From assembly GCF_022539665.2 (NCBI RefSeq), contig NC_081339.1, forward strand, positions 248,001 through 312,000: a stretch of 64,000 nucleotides of DNA, in the 5' to 3' direction. Every line of letters starts with the position of its first letter. Within the stretch, counting starts at the first letter, position 1. Positions 11,901 to 23,212 of the stretch are shown here, piece after piece. The notes under the pieces are model-generated. The model made no database searches and had not been told where the DNA came from. It worked only from the letters and a program-made list of their open reading frames with translations. The translations under genes and the position numbers were made by a program. Source of the DNA: Daphnia carinata. Its lineage: Eukaryota > Arthropoda > Branchiopoda > Diplostraca > Daphniidae.

Positions 11901-13430
11901 GTATTTTAAAATGTGTGGGGTTCTTTTGTTTACCAATTTTGGCTGTTAGTATGCGCTTACTTAAAGACATTGTGGCTTCTTTATTTGAAGATCACAAATT
12001 TTCTCACGTTTACAGATGAAGCATTCATTGGTTTGTATTCTGCAAATTTTACAGGCCGATTTCATTTGCAACTTTGAAACTGAAGAGCTACTCGAGAATG
12101 GACTGCTGATGGACTACAAGAAATACCAAACTCACAGGTGACAAGCATTCAACAAGTCACGGTTTATTCAAAGCTTTCAGTAGTTATTTGTTAACAGGTG
12201 CCACACTGAAGCGTGCAGATGTTGGCATACAGTGAGTTCCACCACTCTCAACAACGGCGTTTAACGTTTTCAACCCATCCAGGTTAAGGGGATATACACT
12301 TTTGCTTCAGTTGTTTTTCAACATAACTTGTGGTTTTGGTTTACCGTTTTGGCTGTTGTTTGCGTTTAAAAAAACATACCGTTTCTTAATTTGAAGATCA
12401 CACATTTTCTCAGGTTTACAGATGAAGAATTCGTTGACTTGCATGCTGCAATTTTCACAGGCACACTCCATTTGCAATTTTCGAAGTTAAGAGCTGCGTT
12501 TTCAACCAGGTGACTACAGTTTTCTTTGACGTCGTGCTCGCCCAAAATGATGCCTAAAGCTAAGCTAATTTAAACCACAACTAAAATACAACAAATGTGA
12601 AGCTCACACACGCAAAGCACTGAACCAATCTCATATGTCATGAAGCTTTCAGTGCTTATTTGTCAACAAGTAGCTCATTGAAATATGCAAATCATACCAT
12701 TCACCAAGTACTACTTTCAACCAACAACATTCAGTTTTTTTAACGTCTGCCGGATGAAAGGGCTCTGCGTTGATCATTTCAGTTCTAATTTAACATGCGT
12801 TACTATATTTCTTTCACTCCTTGGCTGTTGTTAAAATTTAAAGAAGACGGTGGCTTAATCTGAACGCTGAATGGTGAAACACTGAATGGTGAACTGGTGT
12901 AGCATATATTTGAGTTGCATTGTGCAAATTTCAGAAGCATAGTTTCATTCGCAACTTTGAAAGTGAAAAGCTGCGCGAGGATCGACTGCTGATCAACCAA
13001 AAGAAATGTCACAGGTTCGAAGCACACAACAAATCACACTTGACTTAAAGCTTGCAATATTTATTATTGAACAGGTTCCTTATTGAATGATAATTCTTAA
13101 AAAAAAATTATAAAATTTTTTTTTAACTTAACGAGCTGCATCTCCAGTTCCACTCCATTTTAACAATGATGTTATAGTTCAATAACAGGTCAATGCCTGT
13201 ATTTGGGAATTAATGGCCAATTTCTGAAATATGCAAATTCAGTTACAACTTCATATCAACAAGTCTCACATTATGTTTATGTGCTCGCTGAAAATTTTAC
13301 AATCACACTTTGTTTTCGATTACACGACAGAAACATTAAATCTTCTGGAACTATTATGGATTCTAGAGAAACGATATCTTAAGTCTGATGTGCATATGAG
13401 CTGTCAACGAGTTTAACATGCAGCTGCAAG
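8940..13430 (+). repeat. diverged 0.35-0.5 kb exon-like modules, unit 1
   Basis: The core phrase TTTGTCAACAGGTRCCTCATT recurs near 9617, 10648, 11046, 11380, 11772, 12187, 12658 and 13060. Within a full module the order is: an acceptor-like TTTGTCAACAG before a stretch reading IQQVPP and NSVQLFQ; a stretch reading VASSEDHKF; and an acceptor-like tract before a stretch reading HFICNFESEELREDGLLINQ, closed by CACAG/GT. Some copies stay open (for example 10030-10180 with a downstream donor, and 11612-11725), but most have stops. They look like duplicated exons of one decayed gene. I cannot name it. Confidence 0.6.
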
Positions 13431-14126
13431 CTCTTGAATGTCGTATCTTTCAACAAGGTTCACAATCGAGCAAGTAACACCATCCAGTATTCTCATTTAA
13501 TTTTTGATTATTGCAGTAATGTTTCAGATAACGTTTACGCTCCTGACTAAAATTGTCAATTGACAGTGGATTCCGGAAATTGGTCATATATGAGAAGGAG
13601 AATTCATTCAATGAGTACGATTTAAACCCGAAACGTTTGCGATTTCATTAGCGTAATGCTAAATCAACGCTGTTATACAACTGACGAATGAACGTTTGTT
13701 TGCCGATTCATTCGTGACCCATCACCAGATAGCAATGGAAAGGTTGTGTAAGGATTGATAACACAAAAATAGCAAAAACTACAACTGGCACTAGCGATAG
13801 GCTTAACATTTTGCCTACCCCTTTTTCGTCCCTCCTACCATTGATCGAATAGGAATAGCGTGACATTGAAATACCTGGAGTAGGGTTCGACAACCTGAAA
13901 CACATTTCCAACTGCCACCGGCAAGTGCTTAAACATTTTTTCTTTCGAAGTTAAACGAACTGGAGTAAAACTGCATGCAGGATGAAAACGCAGATAGACG
14001 GAAAATCGCGAATCGAGGCCGGAAATTGGGGGGGGGGCTTGCTTACAGGACGAGAGAAAACGAAGTGCAGACACTAAATACTAGAATTCACCTATTACCG
14101 TCCTGGGACGGGCCGCCATATACTAG
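13431..14126 (+). repeat. conserved 3' segment of Helitron unit 1
   Basis: This 0.7 kb is shared by units 1, 2, 3 and both halves of unit 5 (21400-22056, 27060-27740, 57890-58459, 61660-62328). It ends in the hairpin and CTAG. No gene is visible. Confidence 0.8.
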
Positions 14127-17100
14127 TCTACTATCTTTATAAAAGCCAAAGGTCTATTTGTGGGAGGAGTTTGTTTGTGTATCTGTCTGTGTGTTTGTCC
14201 GAAAAACCTAACGGCGTGCGCACGCCGTCATTGGTTCGCGAGCAGTCACGTGTCGTTTTTCTACCTGCTAAAAGGTTCGACTACCTGAAAAAAGGTTTAA
14301 ACTGCCTTTGGCAAGGCTTAACTTTTTCCTTTCATTTTACCATCCGTTTTTTCATTAGTCGTTGTGACATCACGTGCTTTTTTCTACCTGGAAAGAGGTT
14401 CGACTACCTGAAAAAAGGTTCGACTACCTGAAAAAAGATTTAAACTGCCTTTGGCAAGGCTTAACATTTTCTTTTCCTTTTGGTATCCCTTTTGCCATTG
14501 GTGGTGTTGACATCACGTGCTTTTTTCTACCTGGAAAAAGGTTCGACTACCTGAAAAAGGGTTCGACTACCTGAGAAAAGGTTCGACTACCTGGGAAAAG
14601 GTTCGACCTGCCGCGGGGTAAGCTTAACCTTTTATTTCGTTTCCACTTTTCCCTTTAATTAGTCATTCCCAACCTTCGCATTCCGCATTTTAGCAATTCG
14701 TTTCCACTATCATTGACACATTGGCGTCAGACGAAAAACAGCCACCGTGATTTAAACAACAAACAACACAAAACTTTCTGCTGTGATATCTTAATTGGGG
14801 TAAGCGATTTAATAGAACACATTTATAAAAATCTGCATATCTGATTTGCAACCTAATTTTTACTTTATGATGAACAGGTTTTAATTTATTGGACAGTAGT
14901 AGTGTGTTTTAGTGTGAGCTGGTTAATATCAGCTCGCTCAAAAATAAAGCCGTTTGATGTATTGCAGTGAAGAAATGTATTCCTTTCCTGCACATTTTAA
15001 TAGGTAACATGATACATTCAAATATTTATGACTCATTTGCAGAAGTAAGTAGTTCATCACCCTCAAGTTATTTTGTTCAACTTTTCCAACAACGTCCAAG
15101 TGAAAGTGCTCTGCCTCCTTATTTTAATTCTATTTTAAAATGTATCGATGCTTCAGTTGACAAATTGGCTGCCTTTTACATTTAGAGAAAGATAGTGGCT
15201 ACAGCTGAAGATCACAGATTTTTCTCTTACATCTGAGCAACTGAAAGCAATGTCACCTCATTGGTATACAACACTCGATAACTAATGTTTAACATAAAGC
15301 TTAGCAAGACGTGTATGATTCTAACCTTTCAATATTTATTTGTCAACAGGTACTTCAGGAAACCTGCAGGTATTAGCATACAACAACAACAACCATCCAT
15401 AACCACCAGTGTTGAACTTTGTTAACATTCCAAGTGAACAGGCTCTGCACTTCCATTTCAGTATTGTTTCTGTTTACTAAAAGGCAGTGTGGCTTCTTCA
15501 TAATCACACGAATTTATCAAATTTGAAGCATTCCTTGAGCCGCATTAGTTTTATTTTATTTAGGTTCGACTACCTTCGAAAAGGTTCCGAATACCTGAGA
15601 AAAGTTCGACCTGCCGCCGGCTCGGCTTACCCTTTTGCCTTTTCCCGTTTTCCCTTTAATTAGTCATTCCAAACCACCGCATTTTTCTATCCGTTTCCAC
15701 CATCGTTGACACATTGTCGTCAGACGAAATTGAGCCGACATTCAGCCAACTCATTGTACACAAAAACGTCCTGCTGTCATATTTTAACTGGGATAAGCTA
15801 TTTCTTGTAACACATTTCTTTCAAACATTCTACATTTCTTATTTTTTAACGTGATTTTCATTTGAACAGGTGATAATTTATTGGACAATAGTATGGTTGA
15901 ATGTCTCCCAGCTCGCCGAAAAGAAAGCCTCTGGATATATATATTGCTGTGAAAAATTTTATCCTCTTCCTCCACATTTAAATAGGTAACATTTTACATT
16001 CAAATCAGCATGACTCACTTGCAGATGGTAGCGTTCAACTATATTCATCACCCCCAAATTAACTGTGTTTGATTTTTTCAACCTCATACAATTGAAAGGG
16101 CTCTGCATTTCTACCTCAAAGTTATTTTAAAATGTGTCTTTGACTAATTGGCTTTTGCTTACATTCACAGAAAGACAATGGCTTCATCTGAAGATCACAA
16201 ATTTCTTCCCGCTTACATCTGGTCAACTAAAAGCAATGTGAACCTCATAGGTGAACAGCACTCGGTAAGTTATATTTTATGTAATAAGCATAGCATGACA
16301 TGTTTGATTTAAAGCATTCAATTTTTATTTCTCAACAGGTACCTCATCAAACCTGCAGATATTAGCATTCAACAAGAACCACCACCCACAACATGCAGTA
16401 TTTAGCTTTGTCACCCTGTTCCAGTTGAACTGGCTCTGCACCACCACTTCAGTTCTTATTCAACACGTGTTTATGTTTTGGTAAACAAATTGACCGTTGT
16501 TTACGTTTTCAAAAAGACAGTTTGGCTTCAACTGAATTACCCAAATTTTTCAATATTTACAGGAAGTATTCTCTTACTTTCATTCTGCAAATTTCTCAGG
16601 CACATTTTATTTGCCACTTTGAAAGTGAACTACTACGCGAGGATGGGCTGCTGATCAATCAAAAGAAATACCAAACGCACAGGTATGAAGCATTCAACAA
16701 GTCAAGTTTTATTTAAAGCTTTCAGTGATTATTTGTCAACAAGGGCCCCATTGAAGCGGGCATTCGACAAACTCCACCACTCTAAACCAACGGCGTTTAA
16801 CTTTTTCAACATCTTCCAGACGAAAGGGCTCTGCATATTCAGCTGTTAATAACTGACTAGGGTGACCAATTTCTGTTAGCACATTTCTTTAGAACGCGTG
16901 TTCAACCTGGTATAATTACACCATAATTAACCACATTTTCCCGTTTACAAGCATTCCATTGAATTGCAATCTGCAAATTTAGCAGACACGCTTCATTTGC
17001 AACTCCGAGAGGGAAAAGCTAGGCTAGGATGGACTGCTGGTACACTAAAAGAAATATCATCCTTTTAAGTAGACAGCACTCGATAAGTAACGTTTGAAGT

Positions 17101-19084
17101 AAATCTTTCAATGTTTATTTGTAATTAGATACCTCATCGATACGGGCAGATGTTGAGGTTCAACAAGTCCTACCACTCTTAACCTATGGTGTGTAACTTT
17201 TCCCACACATTTCAGGTGATGGGCTCTTCATTTCCACATCAATTGTATTTTAAAATGTGTTGGTTCTTTTGTTTACCAATTTTGGCTGTTAGTATGCGTT
17301 TACATAAAGACATTGTGGCTTCTTTATTTGAAGATCACAAATTTTCTCACGTTTACAGATGAAGCATTCATTGGTTTGTATTCTGCAAATTTTACAGGCC
17401 GACTTCATTTGCAACTTTGAAACTGAAGAGCTACTCGAGAATGGACTGCTGATGGACTACAAGAAATACCAAACTCACAGGTGACAAGCATTCAACAAGT
17501 CACGGTTTATTCAAAGCTTTCAGTAGTTATTTGTTAACAGGTGCCACACTGAAGCGTGCAGATGTTGGCATACAGCGAGTTCCACCACTCTCAAACAACG
17601 GCGTTTAACGTTTTCAACCCATCCAGGTTAAGGGGATATACACTTTTGCTTCAGTTCTTTTTCAACATAACTTGTGATTTTGGTTTACCGTTTTGGCTGT
17701 TGTTTGCGTTTAAAAAAACATACCGTTTCTTAATTTGAAGACCGCAAATTTTCTCATGTTTACAGATGAAGAATTTGTTGACTTGCATGCTGCAATTTTC
17801 ACAGGCACACTCCATTTGCAATTTTCGAAGATAAGAGCTGCGTTTTCAACCAGGTGACTACAGTTTTCTTTGACGTCGTGCTCGCCCAAAATGATGCCTA
17901 AGCTAATTTAAACCACAACTAAACTACAACAAATGTGAAGCTCACACGCGCAAAGCACTCAACCAGTCTCATATGTCATGAAGCTTTCAGTGCTTATTTG
18001 TCAACAAGTAGCTCATTGAAATATGCAAATTATACCATTCACCAAGTACTACTTTCAACCAACAACATTCAGTTTTTTTAACGTCTGCCGGATGAAAGGG
18101 CTCTGCGTTGATCATTTCAGTTCTAATTTAACATGCGTTACTATATTTCTTTCACTCCTTGGCTATTGTTAAAATTAAAAGAAGACGGTGGCTTAATCTG
18201 AACGCTGAATGGTGAAACACTGAATGGTGAACTGGTGTAGCATATATTTGAGTTGCATTGTGCAAATTTCAAAAGCATAGTTTCATTCGCAACTTTGAAA
18301 GTGAAAAGCTGCGCGAGGATCGACTGCTGATCAACCAAAAGAAATGTCACAGGCTCGAAGCACACAACAAATCACACTTGACTTAAAGCTTGCAATATTT
18401 ATTATTGAACAGGTTCTTAATTGAATGATAATTCTTTTAAAAAATTTCTAAAAATTTTTTTTAACTTAACGAGCTGCATCTCCAGTTCCGCTCCATTTTA
18501 ACAATCAAGTCTCACATTATGTTCATGTGCTCGCTGAAAATTTTACAATCACACTTTGTTTTCGATTACACGACAGAAAGATTGGCGGTGAAATAGGACT
18601 GGAGAAATAGGACTGAAAATTTCCAGTCCTATTTCTACCGGAGAAATAGGACTGGGAGAAATAGGACTGACTTTTTAAAACTTTTAGGACAGTCCTATTT
18701 CTCCATGCCAACAATCCTATTTCTCCTCGGCATCAGTCCTATTTCTCCTTAGAAATAGTCCTATTTATTTTATTTTGTTCCAATAGGAACGATATGCCTC
18801 CAATCCGGTAGGCAACATATTGCGTAAGAGCGTCGGCTTATATCCATTTCCCTTTGTAAAAAGTCGATGGTGTTAATTCATAACTTAAATGGTTCACCAA
18901 TATTTATCTTTTATCCTATTTTAATTTAAATTGCAGGGGACCATTAAATATGTTATATCTAATATAGTTCATTTAATAAAATACTACAACGGCCACACCA
19001 TAAATATTTATTAAATTTTTCTTACTTTTTAGTGCATAAATAACTTTTCCAGTTGCACTCATGTTGTACTTGCTCATACAACTA

Positions 19085-19173
19085 TCAGCAACGAGTAACA
19101 AGCAAGTCTTACCATATCGGTAGCGCTCTAACCTGTGACACGCGTAGTCCTATGTTCGATTCTCCGTGGTTAC
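19085..19173 (+). other. tRNA-like segment at the inner end of the inverted repeat
   Basis: Contains TATCGGTAGCGC, resembling a tRNA D-arm (A box), and GTTCGATTC, resembling the T-loop (B box), 32 bases apart. The same segment lies inverted at 20755-20840 with two changes in the anticodon-like region. The T-stem does not pair, so it is not a working tRNA gene; it may be a relic or an internal Pol III promoter. Confidence 0.3.
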
Positions 19174-19224
19174 ATTTCTTCTGAGGTTTTTAATAATTAT
19201 TCTATGAAAGAATTTTTGGGAGAA

Positions 19225-19330
19225 AACAATTACTGGTGTTTAGGGTAATACTTCTGAAATGGCAAATAATGGTAGTTCTGACTTCCCAATTTTCACATGC
19301 GGTTTCAGCATTTCAGCCAGTCAGTATTTA
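19225..19330 (+). promoter_or_regulatory. promoter-like block with initiator TCAGT
   Basis: The block around 19230-19320 recurs, inverted and diverged, at about 54030-54120 in an unrelated transposon. It leads into the arthropod-type initiator TCAGT (19321-19325). Downstream, an exon-like stretch ends at a strong donor ACC/GTAAGTAC (about 19489). A conserved core plus initiator upstream of a donor suggests a Pol II promoter and 5' exon. No TATA box is evident. Confidence 0.4.
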
Positions 19331-19981
19331 GATCTTCATGGTGTAGGTTGTCGACGGTGCTTCGAATGTGCCGTGAATGTGCTGTGAATGTGCTAATCAT
19401 CTGTTGTTCGTGTCCAGCGGCCTGCCCAGTTCCTGCCCAGCTGCGGATTGTTTCTAAGGAGTCGCAAACCGTAAGTACATTTTCTACTTCACTAGTGCTG
19501 GGCCGTACCCGGACACATTGTATCAGGCTCGGAACGGATAGGCAACGGTTCGAGTGCTGGCATTGTTAATTTAAGTGTAAGGGCATTGAGACTTGTCACC
19601 TCAATGGGCACAGGTATCGGGATTGGTTTCACAGTGTCGTCGTGAAACCAATTGTCTGACCCAGGTCAGTGGACCTTCAGTTAAATAGATATCTTAGTCG
19701 GGACGTAGGCCGACTAGGATTAGAAATATTTACAATAGTTATTTAATTACATCTGCAAATTATGGGTATGCTACCTAACTATACTTCACGTCACTTAATG
19801 CTTTTACTTTTTTTATTGTGTTTCAACTGCTTATGTTTTACTAATTTTTTTTTCTTCTTTTTCTTCTTTGTAGGTTTTGCGTGGCAATTTTTTACAGTTT
19901 ACTCAGGCCGGTTAAACGTTTTTTTATTTCTTAAGTTCTTTTTTTGCCTTTTTCATTAATTTTATTTTTCTTTTTTCATAG

Positions 19982-20209
19982 GGAGCTCTGATCAACGAAT
20001 TCTTAAACCGTTCTTCCGGACAATTGAAAGCTTTTGCTTTCTCTTATCACTCGTTTGGTAAATGGTTGGAAGGATTTAAACATGCAAGGTAAATTCATTT
20101 ATAGTTATATGGAGTACATTGGTATAATTATTGAAATTTTATTTTTTTTAGAACAATCATCTTCTCGGGAATTGTGGCCACGAACCAAAACCATCAATCG
20201 GCACATTAG
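19982..20209 (+). CDS. 3' exons of an unrecognised spliced gene inside family X element
   Basis: Two exons join cleanly. Exon 19982-20088 follows TTTTTTCATAG; it reads GALINEFLNRSSGQLKAF, continues through HSFGKWLEGFKHA and ends AAG/GTAAAT. Exon 20152-20209 follows ATTTTTTTTAG, completes a split Arg codon, reads TIIFSGIVATNQNHQSAH and ends in TAG. A short upstream exon at 19874-19910 (FCVAIFYSLLRP, after TTTGTAG) would be in frame. The start codon and first exon are unresolved; the 19290-19489 stretch is a candidate. AATAAA lies at 20343-20348. I recognise no domain. The gene converges on the one at 20373-20718. Confidence 0.5.
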
Positions 20210-20372
20210 TTGTCGCTTGCACAAGTATTATCGTAATAATTCAAGCATAATGTATTACATTACATATTACATTAAAATAAAAAAGTCAATTGAGATTATG
20301 TAAGTTTATTTATAAAGTATGTTAATTTGTAAACATTCGTCAAATAAAATACATGTTACAAACAAACAAATG

Positions 20373-20718
20373 TTATTCAATTATAGACATATCTAGTTCA
20401 TCATTAATATTATTTATAGCAACATTAAGGGCATGTGAGGAAACAATAGCGGGAAAAGATGATCTAAGCTCTAAAACTATTTCTTCTAGTAGATCCATTG
20501 TAGATAGCTGCAAAAACAATGATTAGTTATAGGGAAACTTTTTTTTCTTGTAAATTTAGAAAACATACCTCATTATTTTGATAGCGCGCCCAAAGCTGGA
20601 ACAGTACGGAATTCTTAAGTTGGGTCTCTTTCTTCCGGTGAGCCCTTATTTTGTCATGGCAGAGTAGCGTGCTAGTAAGGGAAACTTCTTCGGCCAGTTT
20701 CCGCAATATCATTGTCAT
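20373..20718 (-). CDS. two-exon small protein (94 aa), unrecognised
   Basis: On the minus strand, exon 1 (20718-20569) encodes 50 residues from ATG (MTMILRKLAEEVSL... ending WARYQNNE) and stops at a consensus donor GAG/GTATGT. The intron is 61 bases and ends TTTTTGCAG. Exon 2 (20507-20373) reads LSTMDLLEEIVLELRSSF and on to DELDMSIIE, then TAA. Both exons are open in matching phase with no defects, which is unlikely by chance. A possible polyadenylation signal (AATAAA on the minus strand) is at 20310-20305. The N-terminal half is basic and helical, the C-terminal half acidic. A further 5' exon is possible because ATG 20718 is preceded by ACAAG. I recognise no family. The gene lies inside a transposon and converges on the plus-strand exons. 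Confidence 0.6.
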
Positions 20719-23184
20719 CTTGTAGAAGAAATCTAGAAAAAATCTAGAAAAAATGTAACCACGGAGAATCGAACATAGGACTACCCGTGTCACAGGTTAG
20801 AGCGCTACCGATATGGTAAGACTTGCTTGTTATTCGTTGCTGATAGTTGTATGAGCAAGTACAACATGAGTGCAACTGGAAAAGTTATTTATGCACTAAA
20901 AAGTAAGAAAAATTTAATAAAATATTTCTGGTGTGGCCGTTGTAGTATTTTATTAAATGAACTATATTAGATATAACATAATTAATGGTCCCCTGCAATT
21001 TAAATTAAAATAGGATAAAAGATAAATGTTTGGTGAACCATTTAAGTTATGAGTTAACACCATCGGCTTTTTACAAAGAGAAATGGATACAAGCAATATA
21101 AGGACTGCTGGCATGGAGAAATAGGACTGTCCTAAAAGTTTTAAAAAGTCAGTCCTATTTCTCCCAGTCCTATTTCTCCGGTAGAAATAGGACTGGAAAT
21201 TTGCAGTCCTATTTCTCCAGTCCTATTTCGTTTTAGTCCTATTTCACCGGCTACCGACAGAAACATTAAATCTTCTGGAACTATTATGCATTCTAGAGAA
21301 ACGATATCTTAAGTCTGATGTGCATATGAGCAGTCAATGTGTTTAACATGCAGCTGCAAGCTCTTGAATGTCGTATCTTTCAACAAGGTTCACAATCGAG
21401 CAAGTAACAACATCCAGTATTCTCATTTAATTTTTGATTATTGCAGTAATGTTTCAGATAACGTTTACGCTCCTCACTAAAATTGGCAATTGACAGTGGA
21501 TTCCGGAAATTGGTCATATATGAGAAGGAGAATTCATTCAATGAGTACGATTTAAACCCGAAACGTTTGCGATTTCATTAGCGTAATGCTAAATCAACGC
21601 TGTTATACAACTGACGAATGAACGTTTGTTTGCCGATTCATTCGTGACCCATCACCAGATAGCAACGGAAAGGTTGTGTAAGGATTGATAACACAAAAAT
21701 AGCAAAAACTACAACTGGCACTAGCGATAGGCTTAACATTTTGCCTACCCCTTTTTCGTCCCTCCTACCATTGATCGAATAGGAATAGCGTGACATTGAA
21801 ATACCTGGAGTAGGGTTTGACACAGGAAACACATTTCCAACTGCCACCGGCAAGTGCTTAAACATTTTTTCTTTCGAAGTTAAAAGAACTGGAGTAAAAC
21901 TGCATGCAGAATGAAAACGCAGATAGACGGAAAATCGCGAATCGAGGCCGGAAATTGGGGGGGGGGGCTTGCCTACAGGACGAGAGAAAACGAAGTGCAG
22001 ACACTTAATACTAGACTTCACCTATTACCGTCCTGGGACGGGCCGCCATATACTAGTCTACTCTCTTTATAAAAGCCAAAGGTCTATTTGTGGGTGGAGT
22101 TTGTTTGTGTATCTGTCTGTGTGTTTGTCCGAGAAACCTAACGGCGTGCGCACGCAGTGATTGGTTCGTGTGCAGCCACGTGCTTTTTTTCTACCTGGAA
22201 AAAGGTTCAACTAGCTGAAAAAACGTTGGACTACCTAAAAAAAGGTTTAAACTGCCTTTGGCAAAGCTTAACCTTTTCCTTCCCTTTTGCCATCCGTTTT
22301 ATCATTGGTCGTATTGACATCACGTGTTTTTTTTTCTACCTGGAAAAAGGTTCGACTACCTGAAAAAAGGTTCGGCTACCTGAAAAAGGTTCGATTACCT
22401 GAAAAAAGGTTCGACCTGCCTACGGCTCAACTTAACCTTTTCCCATTTTATGTTTTTCTTTTTATTAGTCATTTCCAATCACCACATTCTGCATTTTAGC
22501 AATCCTTTTCCACCATCATTGGCACATTGACGTCAGACGAAATTCAGCTACTAAACGACGAAGAAAAAAACGTCCTGCTGTCATATTTAAATAAGGTAAG
22601 CGATTTCTTATACTACATTTTTTCCCAAAATTCAACATTTCTGTTTGTTTCAATATAATTTTCATTTGAACAGGTGATAATTCAGTTGCCAGTGGTTTCT
22701 TTTGATGTCTCTTAGCTCTCCCAAAAGTCAGCCATTGGATGTATTGTAGCAGAAAATGTTTTTTTTCCCTGCTCATTTAAACAGGTAACATCCTACATTC
22801 AAATTTGTATAACTCATTTGCAGATATTAGCTTGCAACAAGTTCCATTACCCTCAAGTTAACGTTGCTCAACATTTTCAACATTGTCCAGTTGAACGGGC
22901 TTGGCATTTCTAATTCAGTTGAATTTTTAGATGTGTTAATATTTGTGTTGACTAATTGACTGTTGCGTACATTCCAGAACGGCAGTGGCATCACCTGAAG
23001 ATTACAAATTTCTTTCGCTCACATTTGATCAACAAAAGGCAATGTCACCTTATAGGTGCACAGCACTACTGGTGCACGATAGTAATCTTTTACATAAAGT
23101 TTAACAAGACATGTTTGGCTTAAGGTATTCAACATTTATTTTTCAACAGGTACCTCAAACCTGCACATATTAGCATTCAAAAGG

Positions 23185-23212
23185 AACCACCGTCCTCAAC
23201 GGGACGGTGGTT
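23185..23212. repeat. 11-bp stem fold-back unique to unit 3
   Basis: AACCACCGTCC (23185-23195), 6 bases, then GGACGGTGGTT (23202-23212) form a perfect hairpin. In unit 5 (about 45375-45420) the left half is present but the right half is replaced by ordinary module sequence, so the hairpin arose locally. Confidence 0.8.

Larger units (their letters stand above)
8399..14126 (+). mobile_element. Helitron unit 1, non-autonomous, 5.7 kb
   Basis: The unit starts TCTACTATCTTTATAAAAGC and ends with the hairpin (14098-14111) and CTAG (14123-14126). It has no Rep or helicase sequence. After about 90 bases comes an 18-bp palindrome, then a 20-bp minisatellite (8535-8880), then 4.5 kb of diverged modules (about 8940-13430) and a 0.6 kb 3' segment shared with all sister units. 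It is uninterrupted and gives the empty site for the insertion in unit 2. Confidence 0.88.
18580..21255. mobile_element. long-inverted-repeat DNA transposon (family X), 8-bp target duplication
   Basis: The element is flanked by GACAGAAA on both sides (18572-18579 and 21256-21263). The empty site occurs once in unit 1 near 13326. The termini are GATTGGCGGTG and, from the other end, GGTAGCCGGTG. Inverted arms run 18580-19173 and 20755-21255; each begins with an array of GGAGAAATAGGACTG-type repeats in both orientations. The left arm holds about 110 bases that the right arm lacks. The interior carries two convergent spliced small genes and a promoter-like segment. No DDE transposase is recognisable. 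An 8-bp duplication fits hAT, P, Merlin or KDZ elements; I cannot assign one. Confidence 0.85.
14127..22056 (+). mobile_element. Helitron unit 2, interrupted by a DNA transposon
   Basis: The unit starts TCTACTATC and ends with the hairpin (22028-22041) and CTAG (22053-22056). It is collinear with and very similar to unit 1 through most of its length, including the palindrome (14211-14228), minisatellite and modules (about 14670-18490). Relative to unit 1 it has deletions near 16910 and 18505. A 2.7 kb DNA transposon is inserted at 18580-21255. Confidence 0.87.

Noticed and set aside
18595-18780. Array of GGAGAAATAGGACTG repeats resembling a CRISPR or satellite
   Set aside because: Repeats occur in both orientations at both ends of a transposon with an exact target duplication; they are subterminal repeats.
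19100-19173. Functional tRNA gene
   Set aside because: A and B box-like motifs are present but the T-stem and acceptor stem do not pair and the anticodon loop is irregular.
19762-19959. Phe-rich plus-strand frame resembling a membrane protein
   Set aside because: It is a T-rich intron tract; composition alone produces the Phe run.
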